From Altererythrobacter sp. Root672 (lineage in GTDB: Bacteria; Pseudomonadota; Alphaproteobacteria; Sphingomonadales; Sphingomonadaceae), in NCBI RefSeq assembly GCF_001427865.1, contig NZ_LMHH01000003.1:527454-591453 (forward strand): a stretch of DNA of 64,000 nt, given 5' to 3'. The notes beneath the pieces are model-generated. The model was given only the letters and a program-made list of their open reading frames with translations. It was not told the origin of the DNA and did no database searches. Shown piece after piece: positions 45,895-55,768 of the stretch; the stretch's first letter is position 1; each line of letters opens with the position of its first letter. Both the position numbers and the translations under genes were made by a program.

Positions 45895-48120
45895 TCACGG
45901 AGCGGGTTTGGCCGGTCGCCACGCCGGCGGCAGGAAGCTCGGCGGTAGTTCGATGCTCACGCTGTCTCCCAGTTCGCGAGAACTGTGCCCGACGCTGATG
46001 GTGTAGGCGCCCGCTCCGTGCGTCCAACCCGGACGGCCGGTGAACCAGGTGGCGAGCACGCGCGGATCGATGTGGATGTCGAGCTGCTTGGTCTCGCCCG
46101 GGGCAAGCTCAACACGCTCGAAGCCCCCAAGCCTGCGCGGCGCTTCCCAGCCCATGCCGGAGACATAGACTTGCACCACTTCGGCGCCCGCGCGCTTTCC
46201 GGTGTTCGTCACTTCGACCATCGCGACCAGCCCTTCGCCCTCAGGCATGACGACCAGGTGGTCGATCTCGAACGTGGTGTAGGACAGCCCGTGGCCGAAC
46301 GGGAACAGCGGTTCGTGGCCGTGCTTGTCGAACCACTTGTAGCCCACGGCGGCGCCCTCGTCGTAGACGATGTCACCTTTGCGTGGGTCGCCGGGATGCG
46401 GGAGCTGGTCGAGGCTGCGCGGGAAGGTCGCCGGCAAGTGGCCGGAGGGATTGACGGCGCCGGTCAGGATCCGGGCGATAGCCGCGCCGCCTGCGCGTCC
46501 GGGATACCAGGCCTCGACAATGGCCGGCACCTTGTCCGCCCAGGGCATCAGCACCGGCCCGCCGGTCTGGAGCACGACGACCGTGTTGGGGTTGGCAGCG
46601 GCAACGGCGCCGATCAGCGCGTCCTGTCCGTCACCGAGCGCGAGCGGCACGTCGATGCTCTCGCTCGCCCACTGAGTGCCGAATACGAGCACGACGTCCG
46701 CCTGGGCTGCGAGCCGTGCGGCTGCTGCCGGATCGGCCGTTCCCTCGGCATAGTCGATCTGCGCATCGGGCAGCAGCTTGCGCAGTTCCTCCAGCGGTGA
46801 TGACGGATAGAACACGACAGGGCCCGGCCAGCTCGTCGGCTTGATCCCCGGCACGGCGTTGGTGCCGTCGGGATAGACTTGGCTCGACCCGCCGCCCGAG
46901 AGCACGCCCTTGTCCGCATGGCCGCCGATCACCGCGATCCGCCGGGCGGTGGCCGCCAGCGGGAGCACCTCGCGCTCGTTCTTCAGCAGCACCATGCCGG
47001 CTTCCGCCCCGCGCTGGCTGACCGCGCGGTTGGCGGTAAAGTCAATCGGCTGGCCTTCGCTCACCGGATTGTCGATCAGCCCGTGAGCGTAGATCGGGTG
47101 GAGTATCCTCGTGACCATCAGGTCGATCTGCGCCTGCGAGATTTCGCCCGCGGCGACGGCCTTGCCAAGCTTGTCGGCGCTGAACCAGTCGGCGCGTTGC
47201 AGGCCATAGCCCGACTCCTGATCGAGCCCGGCATTGGCCGCCGCGGCAGTGGAATGGGCAGCGCCCCAGTCCGACATGACATAGCCTGGAAAGCCCCACT
47301 CATCGCGCAAGACCTGGGTCAGCAGGAACGGCTGCTCGCAGGCGTAGAGCCCGCCGACGCGGTTGTAGGCGCACATGACCGAACCGGGATCGCCGCGCTC
47401 GATGGCGATCTGGAACGCCAGCAGGTCGGACATCCGCAGCGCGCCTTCTTCGACGATGGCGTTGCCGTTGTTGCGGTCGGTCTCCTGGTCGTTGACCGCG
47501 AAGTGCTTGACCGTCGAGATGATCTGGTTGGACTGGACGCCAGCGATCTGCGCGCCGGCCATGATCCCGGCGAGCAGCGGGTCCTCTCCGGTATATTCGA
47601 AGTTCCGCCCGTTGCGCGGCTCGCGCATCAGGTTGACGCTGCCGCCCAGCAGCACGTTGAACCCGTCGGCGCGCGCTTCCGATCCGATCATCTTGCCCGC
47701 CGCGAAGGCCAGCTCAGGATCCCAGCTCGCCGCCGTTGCCAGGCCTGAGGGCAGGGCCGTGCGGGGCCGTTTCTCCGCCGCTCCGCCCTGGGTCGCCACG
47801 CCGATCCCGGCGTCAGCCTGCCACTGCGGCGGAATGCCGAGGCGCGGAATGCCCGGCACATAGCCGGCCGAGCCGTTGCGCGCCGCCTTTGGGGCTTCGA
47901 ACTTAGCGGGCGGAAAGTCGGTGCCGAAGTAGCCCTTGAGCAGGGTGAGCTTCTCGTCCTGCGTCATCTGCGCCAGCGTCGCAGCCGCGCGCTCTGCCGG
48001 CGTGCCCTTCGTCGCGGCGGCGAGCACGACTGGCGTGGCGGTCTGCTGCGCCATCAGCGCCTGGGCGCTGAGCCCCAGGCTTAGCGCTGCTGTCATCTTC
48101 CAGACATTTGCCCGGCTCAT
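45895..48120 (-). CDS. Beta-glucosidase-like glycoside hydrolase, family 3
   Basis: A 741-residue GH3 enzyme. It has a signal peptide (MSRANVWKMTAALSLGL to LMAQQ), the GH3 N-terminal barrel with the nucleophile Asp in VMSDWGAAH, a C-terminal alpha/beta domain (ARRIAVIGGHAD, VVVLQTGGPVLMPW) and a fibronectin-III-like end with FPFGHGLSYTTFE and VQVYVSG. It should release terminal glucose or related residues from oligosaccharides or aryl glucosides in the periplasm. The ATG at 48120 has GGGGAGGA upstream. Lone gene. Confidence 0.95.
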   Translation of the reverse strand: MSRANVWKMTAALSLGLSAQALMAQQTATPVVLAAATKGTPAERAAATLAQMTQDEKLTLLKGYFGTDFPPAKFEAPKAARNGSAGYVPGIPRLGIPPQWQADAGIGVATQGGAAEKRPRTALPSGLATAASWDPELAFAAGKMIGSEARADGFNVLLGGSVNLMREPRNGRNFEYTGEDPLLAGIMAGAQIAGVQSNQIISTVKHFAVNDQETDRNNGNAIVEEGALRMSDLLAFQIAIERGDPGSVMCAYNRVGGLYACEQPFLLTQVLRDEWGFPGYVMSDWGAAHSTAAAANAGLDQESGYGLQRADWFSADKLGKAVAAGEISQAQIDLMVTRILHPIYAHGLIDNPVSEGQPIDFTANRAVSQRGAEAGMVLLKNEREVLPLAATARRIAVIGGHADKGVLSGGGSSQVYPDGTNAVPGIKPTSWPGPVVFYPSSPLEELRKLLPDAQIDYAEGTADPAAAARLAAQADVVLVFGTQWASESIDVPLALGDGQDALIGAVAAANPNTVVVLQTGGPVLMPWADKVPAIVEAWYPGRAGGAAIARILTGAVNPSGHLPATFPRSLDQLPHPGDPRKGDIVYDEGAAVGYKWFDKHGHEPLFPFGHGLSYTTFEIDHLVVMPEGEGLVAMVEVTNTGKRAGAEVVQVYVSGMGWEAPRRLGGFERVELAPGETKQLDIHIDPRVLATWFTGRPGWTHGAGAYTISVGHSSRELGDSVSIELPPSFLPPAWRPAKPAP

Positions 48121-48257
48121 GGCGTCCTCCCCTGTTTTGGCCAATTGACCACAAGTGCGCCTCTCGCGCTACATCGGGCCGGTTGGTATGCGCTGAAAAG
48201 CAGGTTCATTTTGTCAAAAGGCTTGCCGCGATTCGGGCGCGGTATCGGGAGTATGCA

Positions 48258-49568
48258 ATGATTTCGGACCGCCGTGTTTTCCTCCGGGCTACCGGCTCGG
48301 CCTTTGCAGCGCTGGCGGCCAGCGGCTGCCTGCGTTCCGGCTTTGCCGCCGCGGCTGATGGTCCGGGTGGCTATGGCCCGCTCTTGTCCGATCCCAACGG
48401 GCTGATCGACCTGCCTCAGGGCTTCAGCTACCGCATCCTCTCCAGCCTCGGCGACGCGATGAGCGACGGCGGCACTGTGCCCGACCATGCCGACGGTATG
48501 GGCTGCTTCGACCTTGGCGGTGGCAAGTGGGCGCTGGTGCGCAATCACGAGCTTATGCCCAACCACGATTCGGGCGGCGCGGTCGGACCGGCGTTTGATA
48601 CGCTGGGAGACACCGGCGTGCCGCTTCCGGGCGGTACGACCACGCTGGTCCTCAATGCCGAGACGCTGGCTGTCGACCAGCAACATCGCTCGCTCTCGGG
48701 CACGATCCGCAACTGCGCGGGCGGCATCACCCCGTGGGGCAGCTGGATGACGTGCGAGGAGAACGTCAGCCGGGCGGACGGCAAGATCAACAAGGACCAT
48801 GGCTTCGTGTTCGAAGTTCCGGCCAACGCCCCCGGCCCGATCGACCCGGTGCCGCTCAAGGCGATGGGCCGTTTCAATCACGAAGCCGCCTGCGTCGATC
48901 CGGCGACGGGCGTGGTCTACGAGACCGAGGACCGCGAGGATGGGCTGCTCTATCGCTTCATCCCCAACGTGAAGGGCAAGCTGGCCGAAGGCGGCAAGCT
49001 GCAGGCGCTGGCGATTGATGGCTTGCCCGACACTCGCAACTGGAGCGGGGTGACCTTCGAGCCGCAGGGCTGGCACGGCGTCCGCTGGATCGACCTCGAC
49101 AATGTCGAAGCCCCCGACGACGACTTGCGCAAGCGCGGCGCGGCGGCTGGGGCGACGATCTTCGCTCGCGGCGAGGGCATCTGGATGGGCGAGGGCGAGC
49201 TCTACTTCTGCTGCACCAGCGGCGGCGCGGCCAAGCTCGGCCAGATCTTCCGCCTGCGGCCGCAAGCCAGCGGGCCCGACCGGTTGCAGTTGTTCTACGA
49301 GAGCACCTCGATCGAACAGTTCAACTTCGGCGACAACCTGACCGTGGCTCCGGGCGGGCACCTCGTGGTGTGCGAGGACCAGTACACCGAGCAGACCTCC
49401 AACCACTTGCGCTGGATCACGCCGGAGGGCGTGGCCTATCCGCTGGCGCTGTCGCGGATCGATACCGAGTGGGCCGGGGCGTGTTTCTCGCCTGACGGCA
49501 AGGTGCTGTTCGTAAACCTCTATCGCCCGGCGAAGACCGTCGCCATAACCGGACCATGGATCGCCTGA
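48258..49568 (+). CDS. PhoX/DUF839 family phosphatase-like protein, Tat-exported
   Basis: A 436-residue protein with a twin-arginine signal (SDRRVFLRATGSAFAALAA, then ASGC as a possible lipobox). The body matches PhoX/DUF839: HADGMGCFDL, VRNHELMPNHD, GGITPWGSWMTCEENVS, GRFNHEAACVDP and YETEDREDGLLYRF. PhoX is a calcium- and iron-dependent alkaline phosphatase; whether this member hydrolyses phosphoesters is not certain. The ATG at 48258 follows GGGAG. Its 3' end overlaps the O-methyltransferase gene by 13 bp. Confidence 0.9.
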   Translation: MISDRRVFLRATGSAFAALAASGCLRSGFAAAADGPGGYGPLLSDPNGLIDLPQGFSYRILSSLGDAMSDGGTVPDHADGMGCFDLGGGKWALVRNHELMPNHDSGGAVGPAFDTLGDTGVPLPGGTTTLVLNAETLAVDQQHRSLSGTIRNCAGGITPWGSWMTCEENVSRADGKINKDHGFVFEVPANAPGPIDPVPLKAMGRFNHEAACVDPATGVVYETEDREDGLLYRFIPNVKGKLAEGGKLQALAIDGLPDTRNWSGVTFEPQGWHGVRWIDLDNVEAPDDDLRKRGAAAGATIFARGEGIWMGEGELYFCCTSGGAAKLGQIFRLRPQASGPDRLQLFYESTSIEQFNFGDNLTVAPGGHLVVCEDQYTEQTSNHLRWITPEGVAYPLALSRIDTEWAGACFSPDGKVLFVNLYRPAKTVAITGPWIA

Positions 49569-50215
49569 TGCACTTTGCAGACCCCCGCGCCGAAGCCGTG
49601 TTCGCCCAGTACGACGCGCGCCACCGGCAAGAGCTGGACCTCTCGCGCGAGTTGCCGCGCGGTTCGTTCGGCGAACGCCGCGATGAATTCCTGCTGCCTG
49701 TGGGCGCCGATGCGGCGGAGTTTCTCCGCTCGCTCGCCGTGGGGCGAAAGCCCGCGCGGATCCTGGAGCTGGGGACGAGCTATGGCTACTCCACGCTGTT
49801 CCTGGCCGACGCCGCCCGCATCTGCGGCGCGCGTATGGTTTCGGTCGACGTCGATGCCGGGAAGCAGGCTTACGCCCGTGACATGCTGGAACAGGCCGGC
49901 CTCGCCGAGTTTGTGGAGTTCCGCTCTGGCGACGCGCTGGAGGTGATCGCCGCGGACGAGGGCGAGTGGGGCTTCGTCCTGCTCGACATCTGGAAGGACC
50001 TTTACCTCCCGTGCTTCGAAGCGGTCTATCCGCGGCTGGCCGAGGAAGGGATCATTGCGTCGGACAACATGATCTATCCCGAAGGCGCGCGCGAATCCGT
50101 GAGGGCGTTCCGCGAGGCGGTGAAGGCCAAGCCCGACCTGCAGACGCTGCTGCTGCCGATCGGCAGTGGGCTCGAACTCACCATCAAGTGGAGCGCGGGC
50201 AACCCGAAGCTGTGA
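49556..50215 (+). CDS. O-methyltransferase (COG4122 type)
   Basis: A 219-residue SAM-dependent O-methyltransferase. Motif I is ARILELGTSYGYSTLFLA, with the acidic residue in VSVDVDAG and a metal-type motif DIWKDLY replacing the usual DADK. It would transfer methyl to a catechol-like or other hydroxyl, but the substrate is unknown. It overlaps the PhoX-like gene by 13 bp and the phosphatase gene downstream by four bases, so all three may be one operon. Confidence 0.85.
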   Translation: MDRLMHFADPRAEAVFAQYDARHRQELDLSRELPRGSFGERRDEFLLPVGADAAEFLRSLAVGRKPARILELGTSYGYSTLFLADAARICGARMVSVDVDAGKQAYARDMLEQAGLAEFVEFRSGDALEVIAADEGEWGFVLLDIWKDLYLPCFEAVYPRLAEEGIIASDNMIYPEGARESVRAFREAVKAKPDLQTLLLPIGSGLELTIKWSAGNPKL

Positions 50216-50679
50216 GCGGTCGGTACGCGGTCCTGTTCGTCTGCCTCGGCAACATCTGCCGTTCGCCGCTGGCCGAGGCGGCGTTCCGGCTGGAGGCTGA
50301 GCGGCTAGGGCTGGAGGTCGAGATCGATTCTGCCGGCACGGCTGGTTGGCATTCGGGCAAGGCGCCCGATCCGCGGTCTTGTGCCGTGGCGAAGGCCAAG
50401 GGGGTCCCGATCGATCACTTGGCGGCGCGGCAGGTGACCGTGGCGGACTATCGCCGGTTCACGCACATCTTTGCGCTGGATGAGGACAACCTGACCGTGC
50501 TCCAGGCTCGCGCTCCAGCTGATGCGACAGCGGAGATCGGGCTGCTGCTGGACTGCGTGCCGGGACGTGAGGGGGAGGAAGTGGCCGATCCCTACTACGG
50601 CGACGCGGCCGGGTTCGAGGTGACCTGGCGAGATGTGAGCGAAGCCGCGCGGGCGCTGGCGGAACGGTTGCGGGGTTAG
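50212..50679 (+). CDS. Low-molecular-weight protein-tyrosine phosphatase
   Basis: A 155-residue LMW-PTP. The P-loop CLGNICRS gives the Cys-x5-Arg active site and the Asp general acid is in ADPYYG. The GTG start overlaps the methyltransferase stop (GTGA). It dephosphorylates tyrosine on proteins, often in polysaccharide export control, though no such genes are adjacent. Confidence 0.94.
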   Translation: MSGRYAVLFVCLGNICRSPLAEAAFRLEAERLGLEVEIDSAGTAGWHSGKAPDPRSCAVAKAKGVPIDHLAARQVTVADYRRFTHIFALDEDNLTVLQARAPADATAEIGLLLDCVPGREGEEVADPYYGDAAGFEVTWRDVSEAARALAERLRG

Positions 50680-50680
50680 G

Positions 50681-50813
50681 ATCCTCCCCGAGCTTGCTCG
50701 GGGAGGGGGACCGTCCGCGAAGCGGATGGTGGAGGGGGATGGCGTTTGGTCGCATGCCCCTCCGTCACGCGCCTGCGGCGCGCGCCACCTCCCCGAGCAA
50801 GCTCGAGGAGGAT
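50681..50813. repeat. Intergenic palindromic repeat, family I
   Basis: Between the convergent LMW-PTP and cysQ genes. Left end ATCCTCCCCGAGCTTGCTCG, right end AGCAAGCTCGAGGAGGAT, with the same inner arms as other copies. It ends at the cysQ stop codon. Confidence 0.85.
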
Positions 50814-51554
50814 TTAGAGGGAAGCTACGATCTCCAGCACCTGCTCGGCATATTCCGGCCGGCAGATCAGCAGGTCGGGCAGGTAGGTGTCGGCGTTGTT
50901 GTACACCAGCGGCGAACCATCGATCCGCGAGCAATGCAGCCCATTGGCCTTGGCCACGGCAACCGGCGCGCAGTTGTCCCATTCGTACTGGCCGCCGGAG
51001 TGGAGATAGATCTCCGCTTGCCCGGTAACGACCGCCATGGCCTTGGCCCCGGCGGAGCCCATCGGCACCAGCTCGCAGCCGAGCTTCTCGGCGACAGCGA
51101 CAGCCTCGGCGGCGGGCCGCGTACGACTCACCAGCATGCGCGGCGCGCCGTTGTGCGCAGCAGGCGTCACTGGCTCGCCCGAGTTTAGCACCAGGCCGCC
51201 ATCGAGGCCCGGAAGGGCTACCGCGCCGATCTCAGCCACGCCGTCGATAGCCAACCCGACATGGACCGCCCAGTCGGGCCGCGCCTCGCCGTATTCGCGT
51301 GTGCCGTCGAGCGGGTCGATGATCCACACGCGCGACTTGGCCAGGCGCTCGTCAGTGTCCTTGCTCTCCTCGGAGAGCAGCCCGTCGTCGGGCCGCTCTG
51401 CAAGCAGGCGTTCGACGAGGTAGGCATTGGCCAACCGGTCGCCTTCCTGCCCGAGCGCCTTGCCCTCGAACTCACCGCGAGCACGTAGGTCGAGCAGGAT
51501 GCGCCCGGCGGCTTCAGCGAGTTCGGCCGCCAGCGCGGCATCGGCCTGGCTCAC
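50814..51554 (-). CDS. cysQ: 3'(2'),5'-bisphosphate nucleotidase
   Basis: A 246-residue inositol-monophosphatase-superfamily phosphatase with the metal motif [10 protein letters not shown], preceding LLSEESKD and the later [10 protein letters not shown]. It removes the 3'-phosphate of 3'-phosphoadenosine 5'-phosphate, a by-product of sulfate activation. It overlaps cysNC by four bases (ATGA) and is the last gene of the cysD-cysNC-cysQ operon. Confidence 0.92.
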   Translation of the reverse strand: MSQADAALAAELAEAAGRILLDLRARGEFEGKALGQEGDRLANAYLVERLLAERPDDGLLSEESKDTDERLAKSRVWIIDPLDGTREYGEARPDWAVHVGLAIDGVAEIGAVALPGLDGGLVLNSGEPVTPAAHNGAPRMLVSRTRPAAEAVAVAEKLGCELVPMGSAGAKAMAVVTGQAEIYLHSGGQYEWDNCAPVAVAKANGLHCSRIDGSPLVYNNADTYLPDLLICRPEYAEQVLEIVASL

Positions 51555-53494
51555 AGATCGGGGGTCCAGGCGCCGATCAGGCGATTGACGATGAGTTCGG
51601 CCGCATCCTCCGGAGAGGTCTTGGTCGTGTCGATCCGGATCTCCGGGTTCACCGGCCGCTCGTAAGGACTGTCGATACCGGTGAAGTTCTTCAGCTCGCC
51701 CGAGCGGGCCTTCTTGTAGAGCCCCTTCACGTCGCGGTTTTCCGCTACTTCCAGCGGCGTATCGACGAACACCTCGATGAACTCGCCTTCGGGCAGCATT
51801 TGCCGCACCAGTTCGCGTTCGGCGCGGAACGGGCTGATGAACGCGGTGAGCACGATCAGGCCGGCATCAGTCATCAGCTTGGCGACCTCGCCCACGCGGC
51901 GGATGTTCTCGATCCGGTCGGCCTCGGTGAAGCCCAGGTCCTTGTTGAGCCCGTGGCGGACGTTGTCGCCGTCGAGCAGGAAGGTGTGGCGGCCGGTGGC
52001 GTGGAGCTTCTTTTCGACCATGTTGGCGATGGTCGACTTGCCCGAGCCCGACAGGCCGGTGAACCAAAGCACCGCAGGGCCTTGACCCTTGAGCGCCGCG
52101 TGCTGTTCACGCCCGACTTCCAGCGCCTGCCAGTGAACGTTCTGAGCCCGCCGCAAGCTGAAGTGGATCATGCCCGCCGCAACCGTGGCGTTGGTCAACT
52201 TGTCGACCAGGATGAACCCGCCGAGCTGGCGGCTCGTGGCGTAAGGTTCGAACACGATCGGCTTGTCGGTCGTGACCTCGGCCACGCCGATGGAGTTGAG
52301 CGAAAGGCTCTTCGCCGCGAGGTGTTCGAGCGAATTGACGTCGATCTCGTACTTCGGGTGAGCAACGCTGGCGCTGACGGTCTGCGTCGCCAGCTTGAGC
52401 CAGTAGCCACGGCCCGGGATCAGTGCGTCGTCGCTCATCCACACCAGCGTGGCTTCGAACTGGTCGGCGGCCTGCGGAGGATTGTCCGCTGCGGCCAGCA
52501 CGTCGCCACGGCTGCAGTCGATCTCGTCGGCCAGGGTCAGCGTGACCGACTGGCCCGCGACCGCTTCGTCGAGGTCGCCACCCTGCGTGACGATCCGCGC
52601 CACGGTGCTGGTCTTGCCCGAAGGCACCACGCGCACCGCGTCACCCGGCTTGATCGTGCCCTCGGCGATCAGCCCGGCAAAGCCGCGGAAGTCGAGGTTG
52701 GGGCGGTTGACCCATTGAACCGGCATGCGGAACGCATGGCCTTGCGCCGCGGCGCTTTCGAGCTCGACCGTCTCGAGATGCTCGATCAGGCTCGGCCCGC
52801 GGTACCACGGAGTCTCGGCCGAAGGGGCCTGGGTGATGTTGTCGCCCTTGAACCCGGACAGGGGGATTGCGGTGAACCCGGCGATGCCGATCTCCTGCGC
52901 GAAGGCGTGGTAATCGGCGACGATCTTGTTGAACACTTCCTGGTCGTATCCGACCAGGTCCATCTTGTTCACTGCCAGCACGATGTGGCGGATGCCGATC
53001 AGGTGCGCCAGGTACGAGTGGCGCCGGGTCTGCACCAGCACGCCCTTGCGCGCGTCGATCAGGATCACCGCGAGGTCGGCGGTCGAAGCGCCGGTGACCA
53101 TGTTGCGGGTGTACTGTTCGTGGCCCGGGGTATCGGCGACGATGAACTTGCGCTTCTCAGTCGAGAAAAAGCGATAGGCGACGTCGATGGTGATGCCCTG
53201 TTCGCGCTCGGCGGCGAGGCCATCGACGAGCAGCGCGAAGTCGATCTCCTGCCCTTGCGTGCCGACGCGCTTGCTATCGGCTTCGAGCGCGGCGAGCTGA
53301 TCCTCGAAGATCATCTTGCTGTCGTAGAGCAGCCGCCCGATCAGCGTGGACTTGCCGTCATCGACACTGCCGCACGTGATGAAGCGCAGCAGGCCCTTGT
53401 TCTGGTGCAGTTCCAGATAGGCCTCGATGTCCTCGGCAATGAGGGCGTCGGTCTGGTAGATCGTTTCGGGGGAAGCCTGGTCGGCCATCGTCAA
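51551..53494 (-). CDS. cysNC: Sulfate adenylyltransferase subunit 1 / APS kinase fusion
   Basis: A 647-residue bifunctional protein. The N-terminal GTPase part has [21 protein letters not shown] and NKMD, followed by EF-Tu-like beta domains to about residue 430. The C-terminal APS kinase has Walker [10 protein letters not shown] and [10 protein letters not shown]. It activates the CysD ATP sulfurylase through GTP hydrolysis and phosphorylates APS to PAPS. It follows cysD after 91 bp containing a repeat. Confidence 0.97.
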   Translation of the reverse strand: MTMADQASPETIYQTDALIAEDIEAYLELHQNKGLLRFITCGSVDDGKSTLIGRLLYDSKMIFEDQLAALEADSKRVGTQGQEIDFALLVDGLAAEREQGITIDVAYRFFSTEKRKFIVADTPGHEQYTRNMVTGASTADLAVILIDARKGVLVQTRRHSYLAHLIGIRHIVLAVNKMDLVGYDQEVFNKIVADYHAFAQEIGIAGFTAIPLSGFKGDNITQAPSAETPWYRGPSLIEHLETVELESAAAQGHAFRMPVQWVNRPNLDFRGFAGLIAEGTIKPGDAVRVVPSGKTSTVARIVTQGGDLDEAVAGQSVTLTLADEIDCSRGDVLAAADNPPQAADQFEATLVWMSDDALIPGRGYWLKLATQTVSASVAHPKYEIDVNSLEHLAAKSLSLNSIGVAEVTTDKPIVFEPYATSRQLGGFILVDKLTNATVAAGMIHFSLRRAQNVHWQALEVGREQHAALKGQGPAVLWFTGLSGSGKSTIANMVEKKLHATGRHTFLLDGDNVRHGLNKDLGFTEADRIENIRRVGEVAKLMTDAGLIVLTAFISPFRAERELVRQMLPEGEFIEVFVDTPLEVAENRDVKGLYKKARSGELKNFTGIDSPYERPVNPEIRIDTTKTSPEDAAELIVNRLIGAWTPDL

Positions 53495-53499
53495 AACCT

Positions 53500-53570
53500 C
53501 CGCTCGCCCTGAGCCCGTCGAAGGGCCCCGGCACTGCGCTGCGGTGGTTCGACAAGCTCACCACGAACGG
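53500..53570. repeat. Family II palindromic repeat inside the cys operon
   Basis: CGCTCGCCCTGAGCCCGTCG at the left and CGACAAGCTCACCACGAACG at the right. It sits in the cysD-cysNC gap, an unusual place because these genes are normally close. Confidence 0.82.
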
Positions 53571-53585
53571 AAAGGGGAGAGGCCA

Positions 53586-54488
53586 TCAGAAATAGCCCTC
53601 CTGCTTCTTCTTTTCCATGCCGGCACCGCCAGCATCCTTGTCGATCGCGCGGCCCTGGCGTTCGCTGGTGGTGGTGAGCAGCATCTCTTGCACCACTTCG
53701 GGCAAAGTCGCCGCCTCGCTCTCGACCGCGCCGGTCAGCGGATAGCAGCCGAGCGTGCGGAAGCGGATCGAGCGCATGACCGGCTCTTCGCCTGGAAGCA
53801 GCGGAAAGCGTTCGTCATCGACCATCAGCAGCAGTCCGTCGCGCTCAACGGTCGGGCGCGGGGCGGCGAGGTAGAGCGGCACGATCTCGATCCCTTCGGC
53901 CATGATGTATTGCCAGATGTCGAGCTCGGTCCAGTTGGACAGCGGGAACACGCGGATGCTCTCGCCCTTGGATTTCCGGGCGTTGTAGAGGTTCCACAGC
54001 TCGGGCCGCTGGTTCTTCGGGTCCCAGCCATGGGTCGCGGTGCGGAACGAGAAGATCCGCTCCTTGGCGCGGCTCTTTTCCTCGTCGCGCCGGGCGCCGC
54101 CGAAGGCCGCGTCGAAAGCCCACTTGTCGAGCGCTTGCTTGAGCCCTTCGGTCTTCCACATGTCGGTATGCAGGGGACCGTGGTCGAACGGGTTGATGCC
54201 CCGCTCCATCGCTTCAGGGTTGTGGTAGACCAGCAGGTCCATCCCCGCGTCCCGCGCGGCCTTATCGCGCAGGGCGTACATGTCCTGGAACTTCCACGTC
54301 GTATCGACATGCAACAACGGAAACGGCGGCGGGGCCGGGTAGAACGCCTTCTTGGCAAGATGCAGCATCACCGCGCTGTCCTTGCCTACCGAATAGAGCA
54401 TCACGGGATTAGTAGCCTCGGCCACGACTTCCCGCATGATGTGAATACTCTCCGCCTCGAGGCGGGATAGGTGGGTCAGCGATTGCAT
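53586..54488 (-). CDS. cysD: Sulfate adenylyltransferase subunit 2
   Basis: A 300-residue ATP sulfurylase small subunit of the PP-loop family. The nucleotide loop is [14 protein letters not shown], and [21 protein letters not shown] and SNWTELDIW are all typical of CysD. With CysN it makes adenosine 5'-phosphosulfate. The start is the ATG at 54488; the open frame extends to 54632 only by chance. A 12-base motif shared with the micro-protein gene at 60 kb lies 29 to 40 bp before the start. Confidence 0.97.
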   Translation of the reverse strand: MQSLTHLSRLEAESIHIMREVVAEATNPVMLYSVGKDSAVMLHLAKKAFYPAPPPFPLLHVDTTWKFQDMYALRDKAARDAGMDLLVYHNPEAMERGINPFDHGPLHTDMWKTEGLKQALDKWAFDAAFGGARRDEEKSRAKERIFSFRTATHGWDPKNQRPELWNLYNARKSKGESIRVFPLSNWTELDIWQYIMAEGIEIVPLYLAAPRPTVERDGLLLMVDDERFPLLPGEEPVMRSIRFRTLGCYPLTGAVESEAATLPEVVQEMLLTTTSERQGRAIDKDAGGAGMEKKKQEGYF

Positions 54489-54514
54489 GGACGCGAAGTG
54501 CCGTTTGGCGCGGC

Positions 54515-54533
54515 TATTCGCAAGTGCGCGAAT
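54515..54533. promoter_or_regulatory. Candidate operator before cysD
   Basis: TATTCGCAAGTGCGCGAAT contains TTCGCAAGTGCG, identical over twelve bases to the centre of the perfect dyad at 60168-60189. Located 27-45 bp before the cysD start. Confidence 0.5.
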
Positions 54534-54555
54534 GGGGAGAAATTCTTGTCCGCCA

Positions 54556-55605
54556 TCAAGCGGGGAAGGGCGTCCATTCCTCCTGAAGAGGTAGTGGAGC
54601 GAAAATGGCATCGAGCATTTCGCCGGTGACACCTTCGGCTGTGGCCGGGTTCCAAGCCGGGGCGTTGTCCTTGTCGACCAGCACCGCGCGCACGCCTTCG
54701 GCGAAATCGGGCCGCATGATCATGCGCGCGGCGAGGCGGTATTCGAGCGCCATTTCCTCGGCGAAATCGCGCGTGGCGGCGCTTTCGGCGAACTCACGCA
54801 GAGCGACCTTCGCGGTGGCGGGGCACTTCGAGGCGACGGCCTTGAGTTCCTTGCCCGCCCACTCGGATGGGTCGTTGGCGAGCGCCTCGAGGACGCCTTC
54901 CAGCGTGTCGGGCGCGAAGAGCCGGTCGATGCGCTCGGCGTTGCGCGCCAGGCGCGCAGGAGGGGGTTCGCTGGCGAGGTCGCTGAGCACGGCTTCGATC
55001 TCGCTGGGACTTTCGGCGATTTGCAGCTTCGCTTCCGCCAGTCGTTCGCTCAGCAGGTAGTGCGTGGCGAGCCCGCTCCACAGGCACTCCGCGCCGTCGA
55101 GCCGGGCACTGGTTAGCGCGAGGAACTTGCCGATCTGCCCCTGCAGGCGCGGCAGGTACCACCCGGCGCCGACATCGGGGAACAGCCCGATCGCGCCCTC
55201 GGGCATGGCGAACAGCGTGTTCTCGGTGGCGATGCGATAGCGGCCGGGCAGGGCCAGCCCGACGCCGCCGCCCATCGTTACCCCGTCCATGAAAGCGATC
55301 ACGGGCTTGGGGTAAGTGAACAGCAGGTGGTTGAGGCGATACTCCGCATGGAAGAACGCCCGGCCCGCCGCTCCGCCATCCTCAAGCGCCGAACGCCGCA
55401 CCATCGCGACGTCACCGCCAGCGCAGAAGCCGCGGCCTTCGGCGTGGTCGAGGATAACGGCCGCGACATCCGTATCTCCGCGCCACTCCAGGAGCGCGGC
55501 GCTAATCGCCTCGCACATCGCTTGGGTCAGGGCGTGGAGAGCTTTGGGGCGATTGAGGGAGATGTGGCCAACGGAGGCGGTGCGGCGGATCAAAACCTCG
55601 CTCAC
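54556..55605 (-). CDS. 3-hydroxyisobutyryl-CoA hydrolase (enoyl-CoA hydratase family)
   Basis: A 349-residue crotonase-fold protein with the HIBCH-type layout: [11 protein letters not shown], the oxyanion [30 protein letters not shown] and [21 protein letters not shown], then a long C-terminal helical tail. It hydrolyses 3-hydroxyisobutyryl-CoA in valine degradation. The acyl-CoA dehydrogenase upstream fits the same pathway. Separated from that gene by a repeat, and followed by cysD after 67 bp. Confidence 0.92.
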   Translation of the reverse strand: MSEVLIRRTASVGHISLNRPKALHALTQAMCEAISAALLEWRGDTDVAAVILDHAEGRGFCAGGDVAMVRRSALEDGGAAGRAFFHAEYRLNHLLFTYPKPVIAFMDGVTMGGGVGLALPGRYRIATENTLFAMPEGAIGLFPDVGAGWYLPRLQGQIGKFLALTSARLDGAECLWSGLATHYLLSERLAEAKLQIAESPSEIEAVLSDLASEPPPARLARNAERIDRLFAPDTLEGVLEALANDPSEWAGKELKAVASKCPATAKVALREFAESAATRDFAEEMALEYRLAARMIMRPDFAEGVRAVLVDKDNAPAWNPATAEGVTGEMLDAIFAPLPLQEEWTPFPA

Positions 55606-55617
55606 AAATCCTCCCCG

Positions 55618-55754
55618 GCACGGGGACGGGAACCATGCGAAGCATGGTGGAGGGGCACCCTCGATTGACGGGACGCTGCGAGGTCAGGAGCGGCCGCACG
55701 TGCCCCTCCACCCCGCGCTACGCGCGCGGTCCCCCTCCCCGTTTCGGGGAGGAT
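55618..55754. repeat. Intergenic palindromic repeat, family I variant
   Basis: ATCCTCCCCGGCACGGGGAC at the left and CCCCTCCCCGTTTCGGGGAG at the right; inner arms GGTGGAGGGGC and GCCCCTCCACC. Between the acyl-CoA dehydrogenase and the hydrolase genes. Confidence 0.8.
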
Positions 55755-55768
55755 CTTTACGCCAGCCG